A DNA stretch of 64,000 nucleotides from the NCBI GenBank assembly GCA_026873275.1, contig JANTUC010000009.1, forward strand, positions 1,736,001 through 1,800,000. The letters run 5' to 3'. The notes under the pieces are model-generated. The model saw only the letters and a list, made by a program, of their open reading frames with translations, was not told the DNA's origin and did no database searches. The position numbers and the translations under genes were made by a program. This stretch comes from Pseudopithomyces maydicus. Its lineage: Eukaryota; Ascomycota; Dothideomycetes; Pleosporales; Didymosphaeriaceae. How positions within the stretch are numbered: position 1 is the stretch's first letter; every line of letters starts with the position of its first letter. Shown here piece by piece: positions 1 through 13,070 of this stretch.

Positions 1-1084
1 TTTAGTCTATCTTTTCTACTTACCTATTTAAACAACTTCCTAACTTAGTAATTTTTAAAGGAGATTAGAAGGATTTCTGCTACTTTTAGTTTAAAATTTA
101 TTAAAAGATAAAAACTAATATTAATTAATTTCTTACCCCTGCTAAAAGAATATCCTATATAATTAATTAATTAAAAGGCCCTATCTACGCGTAAATCCTA
201 CTATATATCCTAAATAATAAGTACTAATTACTTAATTATCCTAATATTCTACGTGTCTTAGAACAAGCCTATAAAGACCCTAATTATATAAATAATATAT
301 ATAAGAAGTTATTCTAGCTTAAATAGTAAAATAAGGAGTTTACTATTTTCTATATTAAGTTTTAATACCTTACCCTAGAAGAAGAGGTTTAAAAGAATTT
401 TTAAATTACTCTATTAAAAGCTACCCTATTTTATAAGCTAAAAAACTAGTTTGCTAATATAAATACGCCTAATTATAATATATATAAGTTTACTATCTTC
501 CTGCAGAAGCTAGAGAATAAAAAAAGATATTATAATAATTTATTTAATATCTGCGCCTTATAATAAAATATATAATATTAAATTACTTTTATACCTACTC
601 TTTAGCTAAGCTATAACTAATATATATTTAATTTTAATTTTATAGACCTTAGCACCACTCGCTAATACTAAAATTAAAATTATTAAAATTATAATATTAA
701 TAAATATAGAGAGCGAGGAGAGTACTTCTATTATAAAATAAAGGAATACTTAGTTATTAACTACTTATAATCTACCCCTATTAAACTAGTCTAGTTATAT
801 AAAAATTATATATTTAATCTCTTTTACAGCCTTACCTATAGCTTTAATTTTTAATTAAGGAGAGACTATTTATTTCTATTACTTATATCCTTTTACCACT
901 CCTTAGTAAAAGAAGTAATTTTAATCTAAGTTATAATTAAGTGCTAAATATATACCCTACTACTACTAATATTATTATAAAACTATATAAAACCTTCCTA
1001 AATAAAGACCTAAAAAAGAGAAGGAGAAACTATACCTAACTTATAATATAGGAAGTCTTATTAAAATAAAGAGCTTATATATTA

Positions 1085-4000
1085 CCTATTTATATTATAA
1101 TTAACTCTAAAGCTAAAGGAGTAGCCTTTATTAATAAGAACTAGGCTATATTTAAAAACTATTAACTAGAGCTAATAAAGACACCTATACTCTTATTTAA
1201 CTTTAATAGAGAGGGAGAAAAATCTACTACTATAATTTATTTTCTAGTTACTAACTTTTTTTTTTTTTTTTTTTTTTTTTTAATGAGAAAATTACTGTTT
1301 ATAACTACCTAGTAATAAGGAAATAAGCTCTATGTACTATGCGACTAATAACTGGCTCTTAAATAGTGTTCTTTTCTTCTAATTTATATAACTATATTAT
1401 GGTTCGAACTTATACTGCTATATAATTACTAAAATAGTAGTAGATATAGAGAATACTAAAGTATGCTCTGCCATCTAGTACTATTAAAATAAAATAATAG
1501 ATATAAATAATAATCTAAATAAAACCTTTTAGTTTTAATAGATGTTAGGCAACACTTTATTATAACTAAAATTACTTTTTAGGACGTCTAATTTAATTTA
1601 AAGAGACTTAATAATAATAGCTGGTCCTAATATCTAATATAATATATATTTTAATATTTTTATAGCTTAATTATATCTTATTATACTTCTACTCCTAAAA
1701 TATCTTTCTCTACTTCTAAGACTTTTACTACTATTTCCAAATAACTAGGAAGTAAATAAAATAATTAGATTATTCTTTAAAGGCTTTAGAAATAAAAAGC
1801 TATTAAAATAAAATAATAAAATAAATACTACAGCCCCTTTAAGTAAAGAACGCCTAGTAAAACTATAATTATATACTAGAAAGGTAGTTCGCAATAATAA
1901 TAAAATAGCCCTAATTCTAAGGCTTTTATTATTAGACACTAAATATAGACTCGCTCTAGAACTTAGTAGGTTAAAATTTTAAAATTTATACTAGTGCTGA
2001 TGCTGGTACTAATTCTAATAAATATAAATTTCTAAAATAAATCCTGTATTTCTTTTATAAAATTTTAGATTAAAATTATGGAAAATATGCTAAAAAACGA
2101 CAATTATTAGTTAACTAAGAATAAAGGTAACTAAAAGAGGAAGATAGATTTAAATAAAGATCTAAAGAATATTCTTAAGCCTTATAGAGAGGAAGCTTAA
2201 GTAAAGGGTATAGTAGAGGTTTAGGAGCGTCTTATAGGTATAAAATAATAGTTATTATAGTGTCTAATTATACTAAATTTATTTTCTTTCAAAATAACTT
2301 CTTATATAATTAAATAAATCTTCTATATGTGCTTTATAACTGATCAAATAATTGCTTATTATATTAATCATTAGAACTTTCTAGAACCTGTGGGTCTCGA
2401 TCGAGACCGGTGTTACTAACTTAAGAATATATAATTACTTAAAGAAGGAAGCTTTCTTATTTACTACTAATTTATTCTACTACTTAATTATTTTAAGTAT
2501 CTCTTAGTTGAAACTGTATAACCCTAAACTTAAGTTTAAAAAGATATTATAATATTTAGTAATAAGTACTACTAAAAATATTATAATATACTACTAAAGC
2601 TATTATATATATAAGCTATCCCTAATATTCTATTAAAGGACTACTCTAAGAATATTACCTATTCTAAGAATATTACCTACCTTATTATAGACCCTAAGTT
2701 AGTAAGGCTAGATATTTAACTTATATTTTTAAAAGTTATAAGTATATATACCTAATAAGGTATAACTATATACTAAGTATTATTAAAATAAGTAAATATT
2801 ATCTTAAAAGATCTAGTAGAGCCCTAAAAGACTATATCTATTACTAAATTACTTATTAAGCTAAAGGACTACTTTAATATATTTAATTTAAAAGAGGCTA
2901 AAAAGCTGCTACTCTACTAATTATATAATTATAATATTAAGCTAATAGAGGGCTAAATTACCCCTTAGAGACTTTTATATCTAATATTATAAAACTAGCT
3001 CCTAGTACTAAAAGAGTAGTTTAAAGAGAACCTATATAAAGAATTTATTTAATCTAACTTATCTCCTATTTTATCACCTATACTATTTATATTTAAACCT
3101 AATAGAAGCCTACGCCTCTATATAAATTATTAAGAATTAAATAGGGTATTAAAAAAGGACTAATACTTACTATTTTTAACTAAAAAGACCCTAAACAGCC
3201 TATAGGGTATAAAATACTTTTTAAAAATTAATATAGTAGCTGTGTTTAATAATATCTAAATTAAAAAAGATTTTAAGTACCTTACTGCCTTTTATATTAA
3301 GTTTAGACTTTTTAAGTTACTAGTAATACCTTTTAGACTAACTAGAACGCCCGTAACTTAATAATATCCTAATCTATAGTAAAATAAAAAAGGAGTATAT
3401 ATAGTATATTTAAGTAATTTTAGAAGTCCTATATTAGAACCAGTTATATATAAAATTATTAAAGTATAACTTCTTTATAATAGAAGTAGTCTATTTAGAA
3501 TTTATAGTAGGCGCTAAAGGCGTAAAGATAAATTCTACTAAGATTAAAATAATAATAGATTAAAGACTACCTAAAATAGTTACTAATATAAAATTATTTA
3601 CTAGATTTACTAGATTCTATTATAAGTAAATTAAAAATTTTTTTAAATTCTAGCCCCTATCACTGCCTTAGAAAGAAAAGATACCCTATTTATTTAGACT
3701 TTTACCTATTAAGAGGCCTTTAAAAAATTAAAAAAGGTCTTTATTTCTAGTCCTATATTAAAGTACGTTAACTAGGATAAGCCTACTATCCTAAAGATAA
3801 ATATATTAAATTATATAATAGCTGGTATCCTATTATAGTATAATAAGGAGGGTAAATTATATCCTATTATTTTTTTTAAAGAAGATAACACCTACTAAGT
3901 ATAATTATAAAATATATAATAAAGAGCTCCTCGTAATTATACGCTACTTAAAAGAATAATTTATTAAACTAAAAATAAGCTAGTATAAAATATAAATTCT

Positions 4001-5866
4001 AATTAATTACCGTAATTTAAAATATTTTATATTTATAAAGAAGCTAAATCGCCGCTAAGCTAAATAGTTTAAATTCCTATTTAAATTTAACTTTAAGATT
4101 ATCTATTAATTAAGGAAGTAAGGAGTTAAGCCTAATAATTTAACTAAAAGATTAAAGGATTTACTTAAAGAGAGGGATAAATGCCTTTTATATTAAAATT
4201 AGATAATATTAAAATATAGTAGCTTAAAAGACTTCTCTACTAAGTTTACTATATAACTAAATAGTTAATATAAGTATACTAAGCTTTACCTAACTACTAT
4301 AAGTATTAATTAATTAATAATACCTACTTCTAATAGCCTATTACTATCTTTACTTAACTAAATAAGAGAGTCTTTAAAGATTATATATAAATTAGACCCC
4401 CTGCCTAACAAGATATTAAAAGTATTAAATAAAAATACTAGTAAATACCTACTAATAACTCTAGCTAAATACTTATAAGACTTAGGCTTACTATTTTATA
4501 GGAATTAATTATATATATTTAACTTAAATAACCTAAAGGCAACGCTACTATAAGAGATATATAATAGTTAGTTTACTAAACACTTTAGACGCTTAAAGAT
4601 TTATAAGCTATTATTATAAAGCTTTTACTAGTCTAGTATAATAAAGTATATAGATTATTAGGTCTAAAACTGCTAGACCTACTAGAAAATTATATCTTCT
4701 AAAAAAGGCTATTAAAGCGTCCTAAAACCGCTCCCTATATCTAGAAAAGTGTAAAAACACCTATTAATAGATTTTATTACTTACCTACCTAAGAGCAACG
4801 GGTTTAATATTATATTAGTAATAATCTACTAACTTACTAAGTTTTATTAATTAATCCCCTATAAGGGGACTTATAATACTAAAACTCTAGCTTATTTATT
4901 CTAAGATAATATTTAGAGACTATATAATCTGCCTAAAATTATAATATTTAATAAAGATACTTAATTTATATCTATCTTTTAAAAGCACCTTTATAAGCTG
5001 CTAAATATTTATATATAATTATTTACTATTTAGCACCCTAAGTTTAATAATTAAATTAAGAGGATAAATATAATTCTAGAATAGTATTTAAGGGCGTATA
5101 TATTTTATCTTTAAAATAATTAGTATAACTAACTTGCCTCTACTAAGTTTACTAGTAATAATTAAGTCTTTAAAATTATATATATCTCCTTATTTTTCGC
5201 TCTATATAGATTTAAACTTTAATTTAGATTTAAATTAGTCTAATTTAATACTTACTCTATTATACGAGACGCCGCTTTATTTACTAATTAAATAAGGAAA
5301 ATCTATAAGTACTATAAAATTAAAATTATTACTACTTAAGTTTAATAGAAGGGCTATATTAACTAAAAAAGAAAACTTATCTATTATTATTATTTTAAAG
5401 AAAAGGTCTAATTTAATATAAAAAATATTTAGACTTTGCGCCCCTAGAAGAAACTAAATTAAAAGAATTTAGGCCTATTTACTATTAAAAAGATAATTAA
5501 TATTTATACCTATAAATTATAGCTGCCTACTACTATAAAAATATATTTTATATTTAATATAAGCCTGCTAAGACCTATATTTAAAGATTTTATATTTAAA
5601 TAATGCTAGCCTCTACTACTACCTATTAAAGTAAATAGTATTAAATAGTTTAAGGTTAAAGAGGTTATTAACTTCTATTAAAAGTACTATAGTAGAGGTA
5701 AGCTATACCTATATTATACTATTAAATAAATAAGGTATCTAGATTATACTTCTAAGCCTATTAAGTACTTAAAAGGTATTATTAAGCTAATTAGAAACTT
5801 CTATTATAAATATTTAATTAAATTTAGCCTTAGATAGGTCGTCTTATAAAAGTATTAACTTAAAGG
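1085..5866 (+). pseudogene. Decayed Gypsy pol polyprotein (PR-RT-RH-IN-chromodomain)
   Basis: Protease: an (I)NSKAKGVAFI block near 1100-1140 matches the DSGA..GVAFID active-site region, with Asp and Gly replaced as RIP would do. Reverse transcriptase: KPNRSLRLYINY near 3090-3130, and TAFYIKFRLFKLLVIPF followed by LTRTPVT at about 3280-3360, match the LR.CVDYR and fingers/palm motifs. RNase H: KYNYKIYNKELLVIIRYLKE at about 3898-3957, then KPNNLTKRL near 4130. Integrase: FITYLPKSNGFNIILVI near 4770-4830, FFALYRF near 5200. Chromodomain: KVKEVINFY to YLKGIIKLIRNFYYKY at about 5650-5820. Dozens of in-frame stops. The domain order is intact once the 1256-2411 insert is removed. Confidence 0.85.
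1256..2411 (-). mobile_element. Retroposon insertion in the Gypsy protease, 9-bp target duplication
   Basis: The 9-bp sequence GTTACTAAC occurs at 1247-1255 and again at 2412-2420. Removing one copy and the 1156 bp between them rejoins the protease reading frame (...FLVTN then LRIYNY...). The insert starts on the plus strand with a run of more than 20 T, that is, an A tail on the minus strand, so it is oriented minus like a LINE- or SINE-type retroposon. Its other end carries a perfect 16-bp palindrome (2393-2408). No recognisable protein domain remains, so I cannot assign a family. Confidence 0.75.
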
Positions 5867-5871
5867 GGGAG

Positions 5872-6222
5872 TACTATTATAATATAGCTTAAAGAGTTAA
5901 TTATATTTAATTAAATAAAAGCTTAGGTAGTTAAGCTATTAAAGTACTATTAAGAAAAAATCCTTTCTATATAGCTAAATCTCCAGTAACTCTTTAAGTT
6001 ATATTTTATTAAATTAATCTACCTATTTAGTGACTGCCTATTATAGATAGCTATTTTATATTAATAAAATAATTTAATAATTATTCCTAATCCTATTTAC
6101 TTATCTACCTACCCTATACTACTATTGCTATTAGTACCCTTAACTTATTCTAATAGTTAATCCTTTTACTATTTACTAATCGCGTACCACTAAGGTGCAA
6201 CCCGATACCAACCCGTTCTGTG
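5872..6222 (+). repeat. Probable 3' LTR of the first chromovirus
   Basis: A polypurine tract (AAAGGGGGAG at 5862-5871) follows the chromodomain and would prime plus-strand synthesis at the LTR edge. The segment ends where the reading frame of another integrase begins just after TGTGAT at about 6222. Within it, AGCTTAAAGAGTTA near 5886 and its inverted partner TAACTCTTTAAGTT near 5990 form an inverted repeat. The exact ends are uncertain because RIP has altered the terminal bases and the matching 5' LTR is outside the window. Confidence 0.55.
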
Positions 6223-7150
6223 ATATTCTATTGGATAAAGGATCTGTAATATAAATAAAATATTAAAAAACCTTTTATTACTATTTAAATTTAAAAAGGA
6301 TTCTTATATTAGCTTTTTACCTATAAACTAATAGGTAGACAGAATAATAAAATTAAATTCTAAAATAGTATTTATAGATCTTTATAGCCTAAAATAGGAT
6401 AATTAAATTATTTAGATATTATTAGCTAAATATATATATAATAATAATAAATATACCTCTATAAAGTATATATTATACTAAATCTATTATAGATATAACC
6501 CCTAGGAGCTAAACTAACTAAAATAGAATTTAGGAAATAAAAAAAGTTTTAAAGGGTTTTAAATTATAAAAAAACTTTTTAAAATTCGCCTAGAGGCAGT
6601 AAGAAAGTTAAAATTTATATAAAAATATTAGAAAAAAATTATAAATAAGGAAAGACTACTTCTAATTTTAAAAATAAGTAATAAGGTGTTTATTAGTAAT
6701 AGATATATAAAAAGTACTAAATTAAATAAAAAATTGGATTAGAAGTTTTTTAGACTTAAAAAGATAATATAGTATATTAAAAATTTACTAATAACCTATA
6801 AAATTAAATTATTTAAATTAAATAGTGCTTATCTTATATTTTATCTTTTATTACTAGAATTATATATAATTTAAAATACTTTGCATCTATAAGAGCTAAT
6901 TATTAATATTTTATATTAATTAGGTAATAATATATTTAAAATTGAATATATAGTAGATAGATATAAGAATAAAAATAATTAATAAAAGTATTTAATTAAG
7001 TAGAAAGATTATAGTAAAAATAAAAATTTTTAATAAATAGAAGATATTATTAGCGTTAATATATTATAAAAGTTTTAAAAAAGATTTAAAATTAAGCCTG
7101 AAAGGTCTATAATCTCTATAATATATATAAAGAGAGGTTGTAGACAACCT
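6223..7150 (+). pseudogene. 3' fragment of a second chromovirus: integrase end plus chromodomain
   Basis: Reading through stops from about 6225 gives LDKGS (S-D-R-G-S class), then AFYL.TNR.TE near 6314-6350, an exact RIP image of the integrase motif AFHPQTDGQTER. A second chromodomain lies near 6945-7060 (IEYIVDRYKNKNN..KYLIK.KDY). A short G-rich tract near 7158 could be its polypurine tract. The 5' part of this element should lie upstream of the first element, outside the window. Confidence 0.75.
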
Positions 7151-10100
7151 TTTAAAAAGAGGGAATAAAAATAGTAATTTAAATATAAATTATACTAATT
7201 TAGTATAAAATAGTAGTAAAATAAATAAATAAAAAGGTATAAGAAATTTATAGACCCTTTTATTTTTAGAAACCCCTATATATCTTTTATAAAAGAGTTT
7301 AGTGGTAAGGTAGTCTAAAAGATAGAGTATTTTAATAAATATAAATTTATAAAAGTTAACTATTTCTAAAGGGATAAGTTATACCTTTTATATATTAAAG
7401 ATTATAAAAAGATTATATTATATATATAGGAGTTAGTAAAGAAGAAATTAGTTTATATTAATAAAAAAAGTTATTATTTAAAATAAATAAAGAGAATTCT
7501 CTTTTAAACACTACTTATAGAGGCTATAGTAATTATATTAATCTATTAAGCCTTATAATTGCTATTTTAGATACTTATAGAAGTTAAAAAGATACTAAAT
7601 GTATTAAAAAATATTTAGATATACTATTAAGTATTAAAAGAAAATTAATTTAAGGCTAAATATAATTATTAGAAAATAATTCTTTTTATTGCCTTTTATT
7701 ATTTAGAGTAGAATAAATTCCTTTTTAATATACTTATAAATATTATAATAAATATTAAACTATATAATCTTATTATTCTTAGAATCCTATTAAGAATTAT
7801 TAATAAAAGTAAATATCTAAAAAGCTTTAATAACTAAGAAATTTTTCTTTTTTCTAGTTAAGTAGTTAAAAACCTTTAGACTAAATTTTTTAACTTTAAT
7901 AATTATAGTAGCCGCTTAAGTAATAGTAAAATCTATAATAGTCTTTTTAGCTTTTAAGCGTTTCTATTTAAGCTTATAATTAGTTAGAATAACTACTTTA
8001 AATTAATTAATTAATTATTAGTATAATTAGTGCTAAATTATACTAGATAAGATTAAATAAAGAATATTTATTAAAATTAAGCCTTTAAAGGAGTTAATAA
8101 TATTATTATTATCCTTTTTATATTTAATAGCCTTACGCTTATAAGTAAAGGCCTTATTTAAGTAATTATATCTTTAAAAAAGGACTTTAGATTTAAAAGA
8201 ATATTTATTAAAATTAATAGTACTATTATAGATATAATAAAGGTTAAAATACCTCTAATTAATTTTAGGAAGCTGTTTAGTGCTAAAATATACTAAAAGG
8301 GGTTAATTTAAATATTTATAAAAAAAGCTTTGCTATAATCTAACTAATAAAATATATAATTATATTTATATTTTTATAATACTCTTACTTCTAGTTTTTT
8401 TTATAAAACCCTTATCTAGGTCTAGAGAATAGGTTAGAATAACTTTATAATAGACTTAATTATTCTTTAAAAATAGTTTAGATTTAATAAATTATAAATT
8501 TTTAATTTACTTTTTATATACAGCTATATCCTTATTAAATATTAATAGATAGGTTTTATAATTATAATAAGTTTTTTTAAGCGCTTTCTCTATATTAATT
8601 ATTAAAATAAAGTTGATATAGTTCTTTAGTATTATAAGTTAGGTTTATAATTTATACGGGATTTATAAGGTGCTATTAATATTATATTAGATTTAAAAAT
8701 ATTAAATAGTACTAAATACCGCTATTATAAATAAAAAAGGGAATTTACTATAAAGTAAAATTTATTAGCTTTTAAATAATATAAGTACTGTTTAAATTTC
8801 TAGTCTTTATACTTAGATATATTCTACTTATTATTATTAATATTAAAAATATATATATCTCCCTTATTCTTTAGTTCTAACTAATAGTAGCGTAAAAGAT
8901 AAATTATATAAGAAAAAATAGTTTAAGCCCTATATTTTTTAGTTAATTAAATATAATAAGTGTTTAAAATAATAAGCTTAAAAAATATAATATTAGTTAT
9001 TATTAGTTAGTGCTAAAAGGTACTAAATAGGTTTAAATGTTATTAGAAAAGGGTAAAAGTTTAAAGAATAGATAAAAAATCTAAAAAATATAATTAATAT
9101 TTAAAAAAAGTTTATTAGTTAAAGAAAATTTTACTAAATATTTATTTAGTATAGTTAGTGCTAGATTTTAGATAAAAATATTAAAAAGTATTAAATTTTC
9201 TCCTTTTTCTACTAAAAAAAATAAAAATAATAAGTACTTACCTCTAATTTAAGAAAATTTTTAGAGTAGGGAGAAAGAAACTTAAAGAAAAAAATAATAT
9301 AAATAATTATTAGTAATTAATTAGTACTAAAATTAATTAGCACTATTTTAGACTAGCCTAATAATTATTTAAAAAATAAAATAATAAAAGAATAAAATAA
9401 TTTACATAGAATTTTAGAAGAATTTAAAAATTATTAAAAATATAATTTTAGAAGTGCTTAGACTAAATAAATCTATTTAATATATATTATAGGAGGTAAA
9501 GACACATTCTAATATATAAAATACCTATATAATATAAAAGGGGAGTTATAATTTATTAAATTACCTCTTTAGACTTTCTTAATTAATTTAAAATAAAATT
9601 AGGCCTTAAAGAGGGATAATATTAAAATACTAATAATAAAGTACCTCTTTAGTATAACTTAGTATATAATAGTATAGTTAGGCCTTATTATAAAATAATA
9701 GATAGTTATTAGTTATTACTAGCTATAAAGATTAAAGAATTAATAAATTTAATTTAATAGCAATTTATCTCTTCTATAATTATATAGTTATTCCTTACTA
9801 GTACTTATTTATATTGCTCGTGACCGAAACCTGATATAAATAGTATATAATTATTAAACTCTATACTAATAGATAGAGCTTAATTACTTAATTTATAATT
9901 ATAATAATTCTAGTTGTAGTTATAATCGCGGTTATAATTAGGCCTTTTATTATTTTTAAATATCCTTAGTCTATTATAAATATATATTTTATAAATTTTA
10001 CTAATTTTAGAAGCTACTTTATAATTTCTTTTACTATTTATATATAGTGCTTGTCCTTAGGCGTGTTTTTATATATAAATAAGTATAATTTAGTTTTAGT

Positions 10101-10610
10101 ATTAATATTAATATTAGTATTAATTATAGTTATACCCGCGACCTTAACCTCAACTTTAATATATAAAGTAATATCTATTATATATTAATAGAGCTCTAGC
10201 ATATAAATAATTAAATATATATAATATATAAATATAATAATAATAATAATAGTAGCGACGGTAGCAATAAAAATTAAAATTTAAATAAATATAAAAAGAG
10301 AAGAATAAAAATAAAAATATAGATATTTTAGTGCTATAAAGCTATTATAAGTATTAAAATACTTATCCTTAATAAAAGATAGTTAAGGTATTAAGTAAAA
10401 TATTAAAGCACTATGAACCACGAGCTTAAAGAGAATTAAAGATTAAATTAGCTTAATAATAATTTAGCTAATTAATACTACTTTTTAAATATTTACTTTT
10501 TATACGCCACGTTTTATATTATTATAAAAGGGGTGATAGTGTTTTACCTTACTAAATATTTATACTTAGTTAGCTTATATTCAGCTACTGCTTTTTTAAA
10601 ACACTCAACA
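7151..10610. repeat. Unassigned AT-rich repeat remnants
   Basis: Same RIP composition as upstream. I could not place conserved retroelement motifs confidently on either strand. A purine tract AAAGAGGG near 9608 followed by 200-250 bp of LTR-like sequence, and a less mutated patch near 9820-9840, suggest a further LTR. The last 600 bp become gradually richer in G/C. No gene seen. Confidence 0.6.
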
Positions 10611-10894
10611 CATAATTAATGAGGAGTGGAGTGGGTCTTGAAATGCGAGGTCGATGCGGAAATTAGATTAGGATGAGATGGTGAAGACATGAGGGAGATG
10701 GAAAAAGTGGATGAGAAAGGAGTAGAAAAGAGAAAAGGAAAGATGTCTATCGATTCATTTGATCATGGCAATCATACCGCACCTGCATTTCCATTCCCAT
10801 CACGATGCAGCTTAACCCAACCCATGCCACCTTCCATCTCCTCCCCATCCCAAAGTCCTTCCCTACCTCGCACAAACCGCACATTGAGCTCAGT

Positions 10895-12089
10895 TCAGCT
10901 CCCCTCATTCTCCCCCGGAGCCCCCGTCCTACCCCTCTGCGCCTGCCCCTGACCCTGGCTTCCACCATCTCCGCCGTCCCCCCTCAGCGCCCTCTCCAAC
11001 TCCCTAATCCTCCTCTTCAACCCCTCATTCTCCCGCTTCGCCTCCTCCAGCTCCTGCCTATAATGCGCCACCTCCTCGTACCGCGGGGTGCTGACCACGC
11101 TTGCGCTCCTGGCCTGCTGGGCGGGGAAAGCGTCTGTTGCGGGCTGGGAGGATATTGAGTAGCGGTGGTGGGGGAGGGTGGTTGGGGGGTTGAGGGGGTG
11201 GCCTAGTATATTATATTAGCATCGAGTTTGGCAACTGAGTTGCTGGAAGGAACGAGGACAACCAGGGACATGTACACGAAGGACATGTACACGTATGCAT
11301 CCCCTGGGCCAACAGAACCAAAAAGAACATCCACATACCATGACCGCCCACACTCGTCCTCGACACACTCGAATCGCTTCTCTGCCGCCTAGCCGCCACG
11401 CCCGCATCCACCTCGTGCATCCCCGACGTGACGCTCGACGCCGTCGACGCCACGGACGCCGAGTGCGCGCGCAACGCGGACAGCTCGCGCGTGAGCCGGT
11501 TCACGACGGCCTCTTGTTCCTTCTCCAGCTCGAGGTGCAGCTCTGCGGCTGTGAGCGGGCGCGGGTGGCGCATGGGCACGCCGGCGGCGTCGAAGCTGGG
11601 GACGGAGCCGACGAGGCTGGGGCTTTGGGGCGCGATGGTGGGGTAGGGCGTTTGTTGGGTGGGGGAGTGGAGGGAGAGGGGTGGTGGTGGGGGGCTCATT
11701 GGGTCTGGGGGTGGTTAGTCGAGGGTTCGGCGGAGAACAGATGAGAGGGAAGAAGAAGAGGTCCAATGTAGCAGAAATAAGAAGGGTAACGGAGTCTTGA
11801 GAGTCGCCGCTGAGGTTTCGAACCCCCGGTGTTGACCGAGGTTGGTCAAAGCAGCGGCGTCGCCACCCCGTCCCGTTGGGATCGAAACAAACCATATCCC
11901 AAACCCTATGTACGTAAATGTGTACTCACAAATCTGCGACGTGCGCCTCGACCCCGTCGTCGAAGACTGCCGGGAGGCCTGCGCCTCAGCCGTGTTCGAG
12001 CTCCCCGCTTGCGCTTGCGCGCCTGTAAGCTGTGGAGTGGTCGTGGTGTGGTTGCGCGGGGAGACGGGGACGGAATTGAGGTCGGGCAT
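10895..12089 (-). CDS. Coiled-coil protein of unknown function (3 exons)
   Basis: Exons 12089-11930, 11704-11339 and 11133-10895 join to 765 nt, 254 residues. The introns (225 and 205 bp, long for a filamentous fungus) have GTGAGT/CCCAG and GTATGT/ACAG borders, both in phase 1, which supports the model. The N-terminal 50 residues are Ser/Thr/Gln/Ala-rich. The middle has a helical stretch (LHLELEKEQEAVVNRLTREL) followed by Ser/Ala-rich sequence. The C-terminus has a charged heptad-like coil beginning at PRYEEVAHYRQELEEAKREN, then a Gly/Gln tail. No basic region precedes the coil, so I do not call it bZIP. It resembles conserved fungal proteins without known role. The model was made by hand; other acceptors for exon 3 are possible. 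Confidence 0.7.
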
Positions 12090-13070
12090 GGTGGATGCTT
12101 GGGTGTCGGCCTCTGCTTTGTAGCTCTGTCGTTCTGCACGTCTGTCTGTCTTTCGCTCGATCGCCCAGTCTGTCTGTTGTTGTTGCGCGTATGTATATCG
12201 CGTGTGTCGTGTCGTGTCGTGTCGAGTATCAAATCTCTAGGGCGTATGTAGCTATGTATGTAGTAGCCAGGCACGTCGCTTCGCTTTGTCCAAGGCAGCT
12301 GCGACCCAGTGCAAACAGAACAGTCAGGCGCTCGTCGCAAACGGCAGGTTTACATTTCTGCAGATGTGTGGTTTGGGCGAGAGGCTGGGCAGGTTGGGTG
12401 GGTTGGGCGGGTAGATTTCGGGGCGGGGGTCGGGCCTGGTGGGTGAGAGGTGGTGGACGGTGCGCGATGGGGGGGTCGTTGGAGGAGCAGGGTTGGAGCT
12501 GGAGCTTGGGCCTTGCTGGCCACTCACGGCGGGAAGGGCGGATGGGGGCTTGCTTGTGTATGGATATGAAACGTAACGCCATGGGAAGGTATAATAGGGA
12601 TGTGGTGTTTCCTTGGATTCATATCAGAAACATGATGTCTCCCTGGTGTTACTGGAATTAACATCACGCCATGGCATCGCCGACTTGAAACTCAGCATCT
12701 CCGCGAAACATCACCGCACGCCAATTCTACTTCAAGAAATCAAGCATAGTGAACTTGTATATCTTCATCATTTCAAATCTCTCAATTGGTGGTGCCAACG
12801 ATCGCACACAAAGTCATGCCAGGCACCTATGTGGGCTCCTCCCCATTTCTACTCGCTCCACACCCGGACCCTGCCCTCCTCACCGCGGCGTCCAGGCGTC
12901 CAGGCGTCCAGGGCTGCCCTGCCCTCAATCGTAAAACCTCATGCCAGTCGTTGATTAACTGCCCTTAAATCCCAAGCTATGCTTTTTAACACATCCCTAG
13001 AAGCCGCCCAAACTCCGAGCCGCAATGCTTTGGGGGGTATTGATGAATGCGCCCTTCTCCGGTTGGTCCT
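12090..13070. other. Intergenic region between the coiled-coil gene and eIF3l
   Basis: It contains the promoter side of the coiled-coil gene (CTGTCTGTC and GTGTCGTGTCGTGTCG short repeats near 12140-12230) and the 3' flank of eIF3l. Overlapping open frames on both strands are GC-driven and show no family motif. No gene or RNA recognised. Confidence 0.5.

Larger units (their letters stand above)
1..6222 (+). mobile_element. Ty3/Gypsy chromovirus, RIP-inactivated, 5' end outside window
   Basis: Translating through the stops gives the gene order protease, reverse transcriptase, RNase H, integrase, chromodomain, then a polypurine tract and an LTR. This order and the C-terminal chromodomain define chromoviruses. 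The window starts inside the gag part, so the 5' LTR is not visible. A retroposon interrupts the protease at 1256-2411. The sequence directly after the presumed LTR end at about 6222 continues the integrase of a different chromovirus, so this element appears to be inserted into that one. Nothing here is translatable. Confidence 0.85.
1..10610. repeat. AT-rich, RIP-degraded retrotransposon block
   Basis: Almost the whole stretch is A/T with very high TA content and no open frame of useful length on either strand. Conserved retroelement codons survive as transition variants: CAA/CAG glutamines read as TAA/TAG, Arg CGN as TAN, Gly as Arg/Lys. That is the pattern repeat-induced point mutation leaves in ascomycete repeats. 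The right border is sharp: from about 10,610 the composition becomes ordinary genic DNA. Sub-elements I could resolve are listed separately. Confidence 0.93.

Noticed and set aside
1399..1412. GGTTCGAACT, similar to a tRNA/SINE B box
   Set aside because: No matching A box at the right distance and no cloverleaf; the strand is opposite to the A tail of the retroposon.
10895..11133. bZIP transcription factor call for the C-terminal coil
   Set aside because: No basic DNA-binding region with the N-x7-R pattern before the coil.
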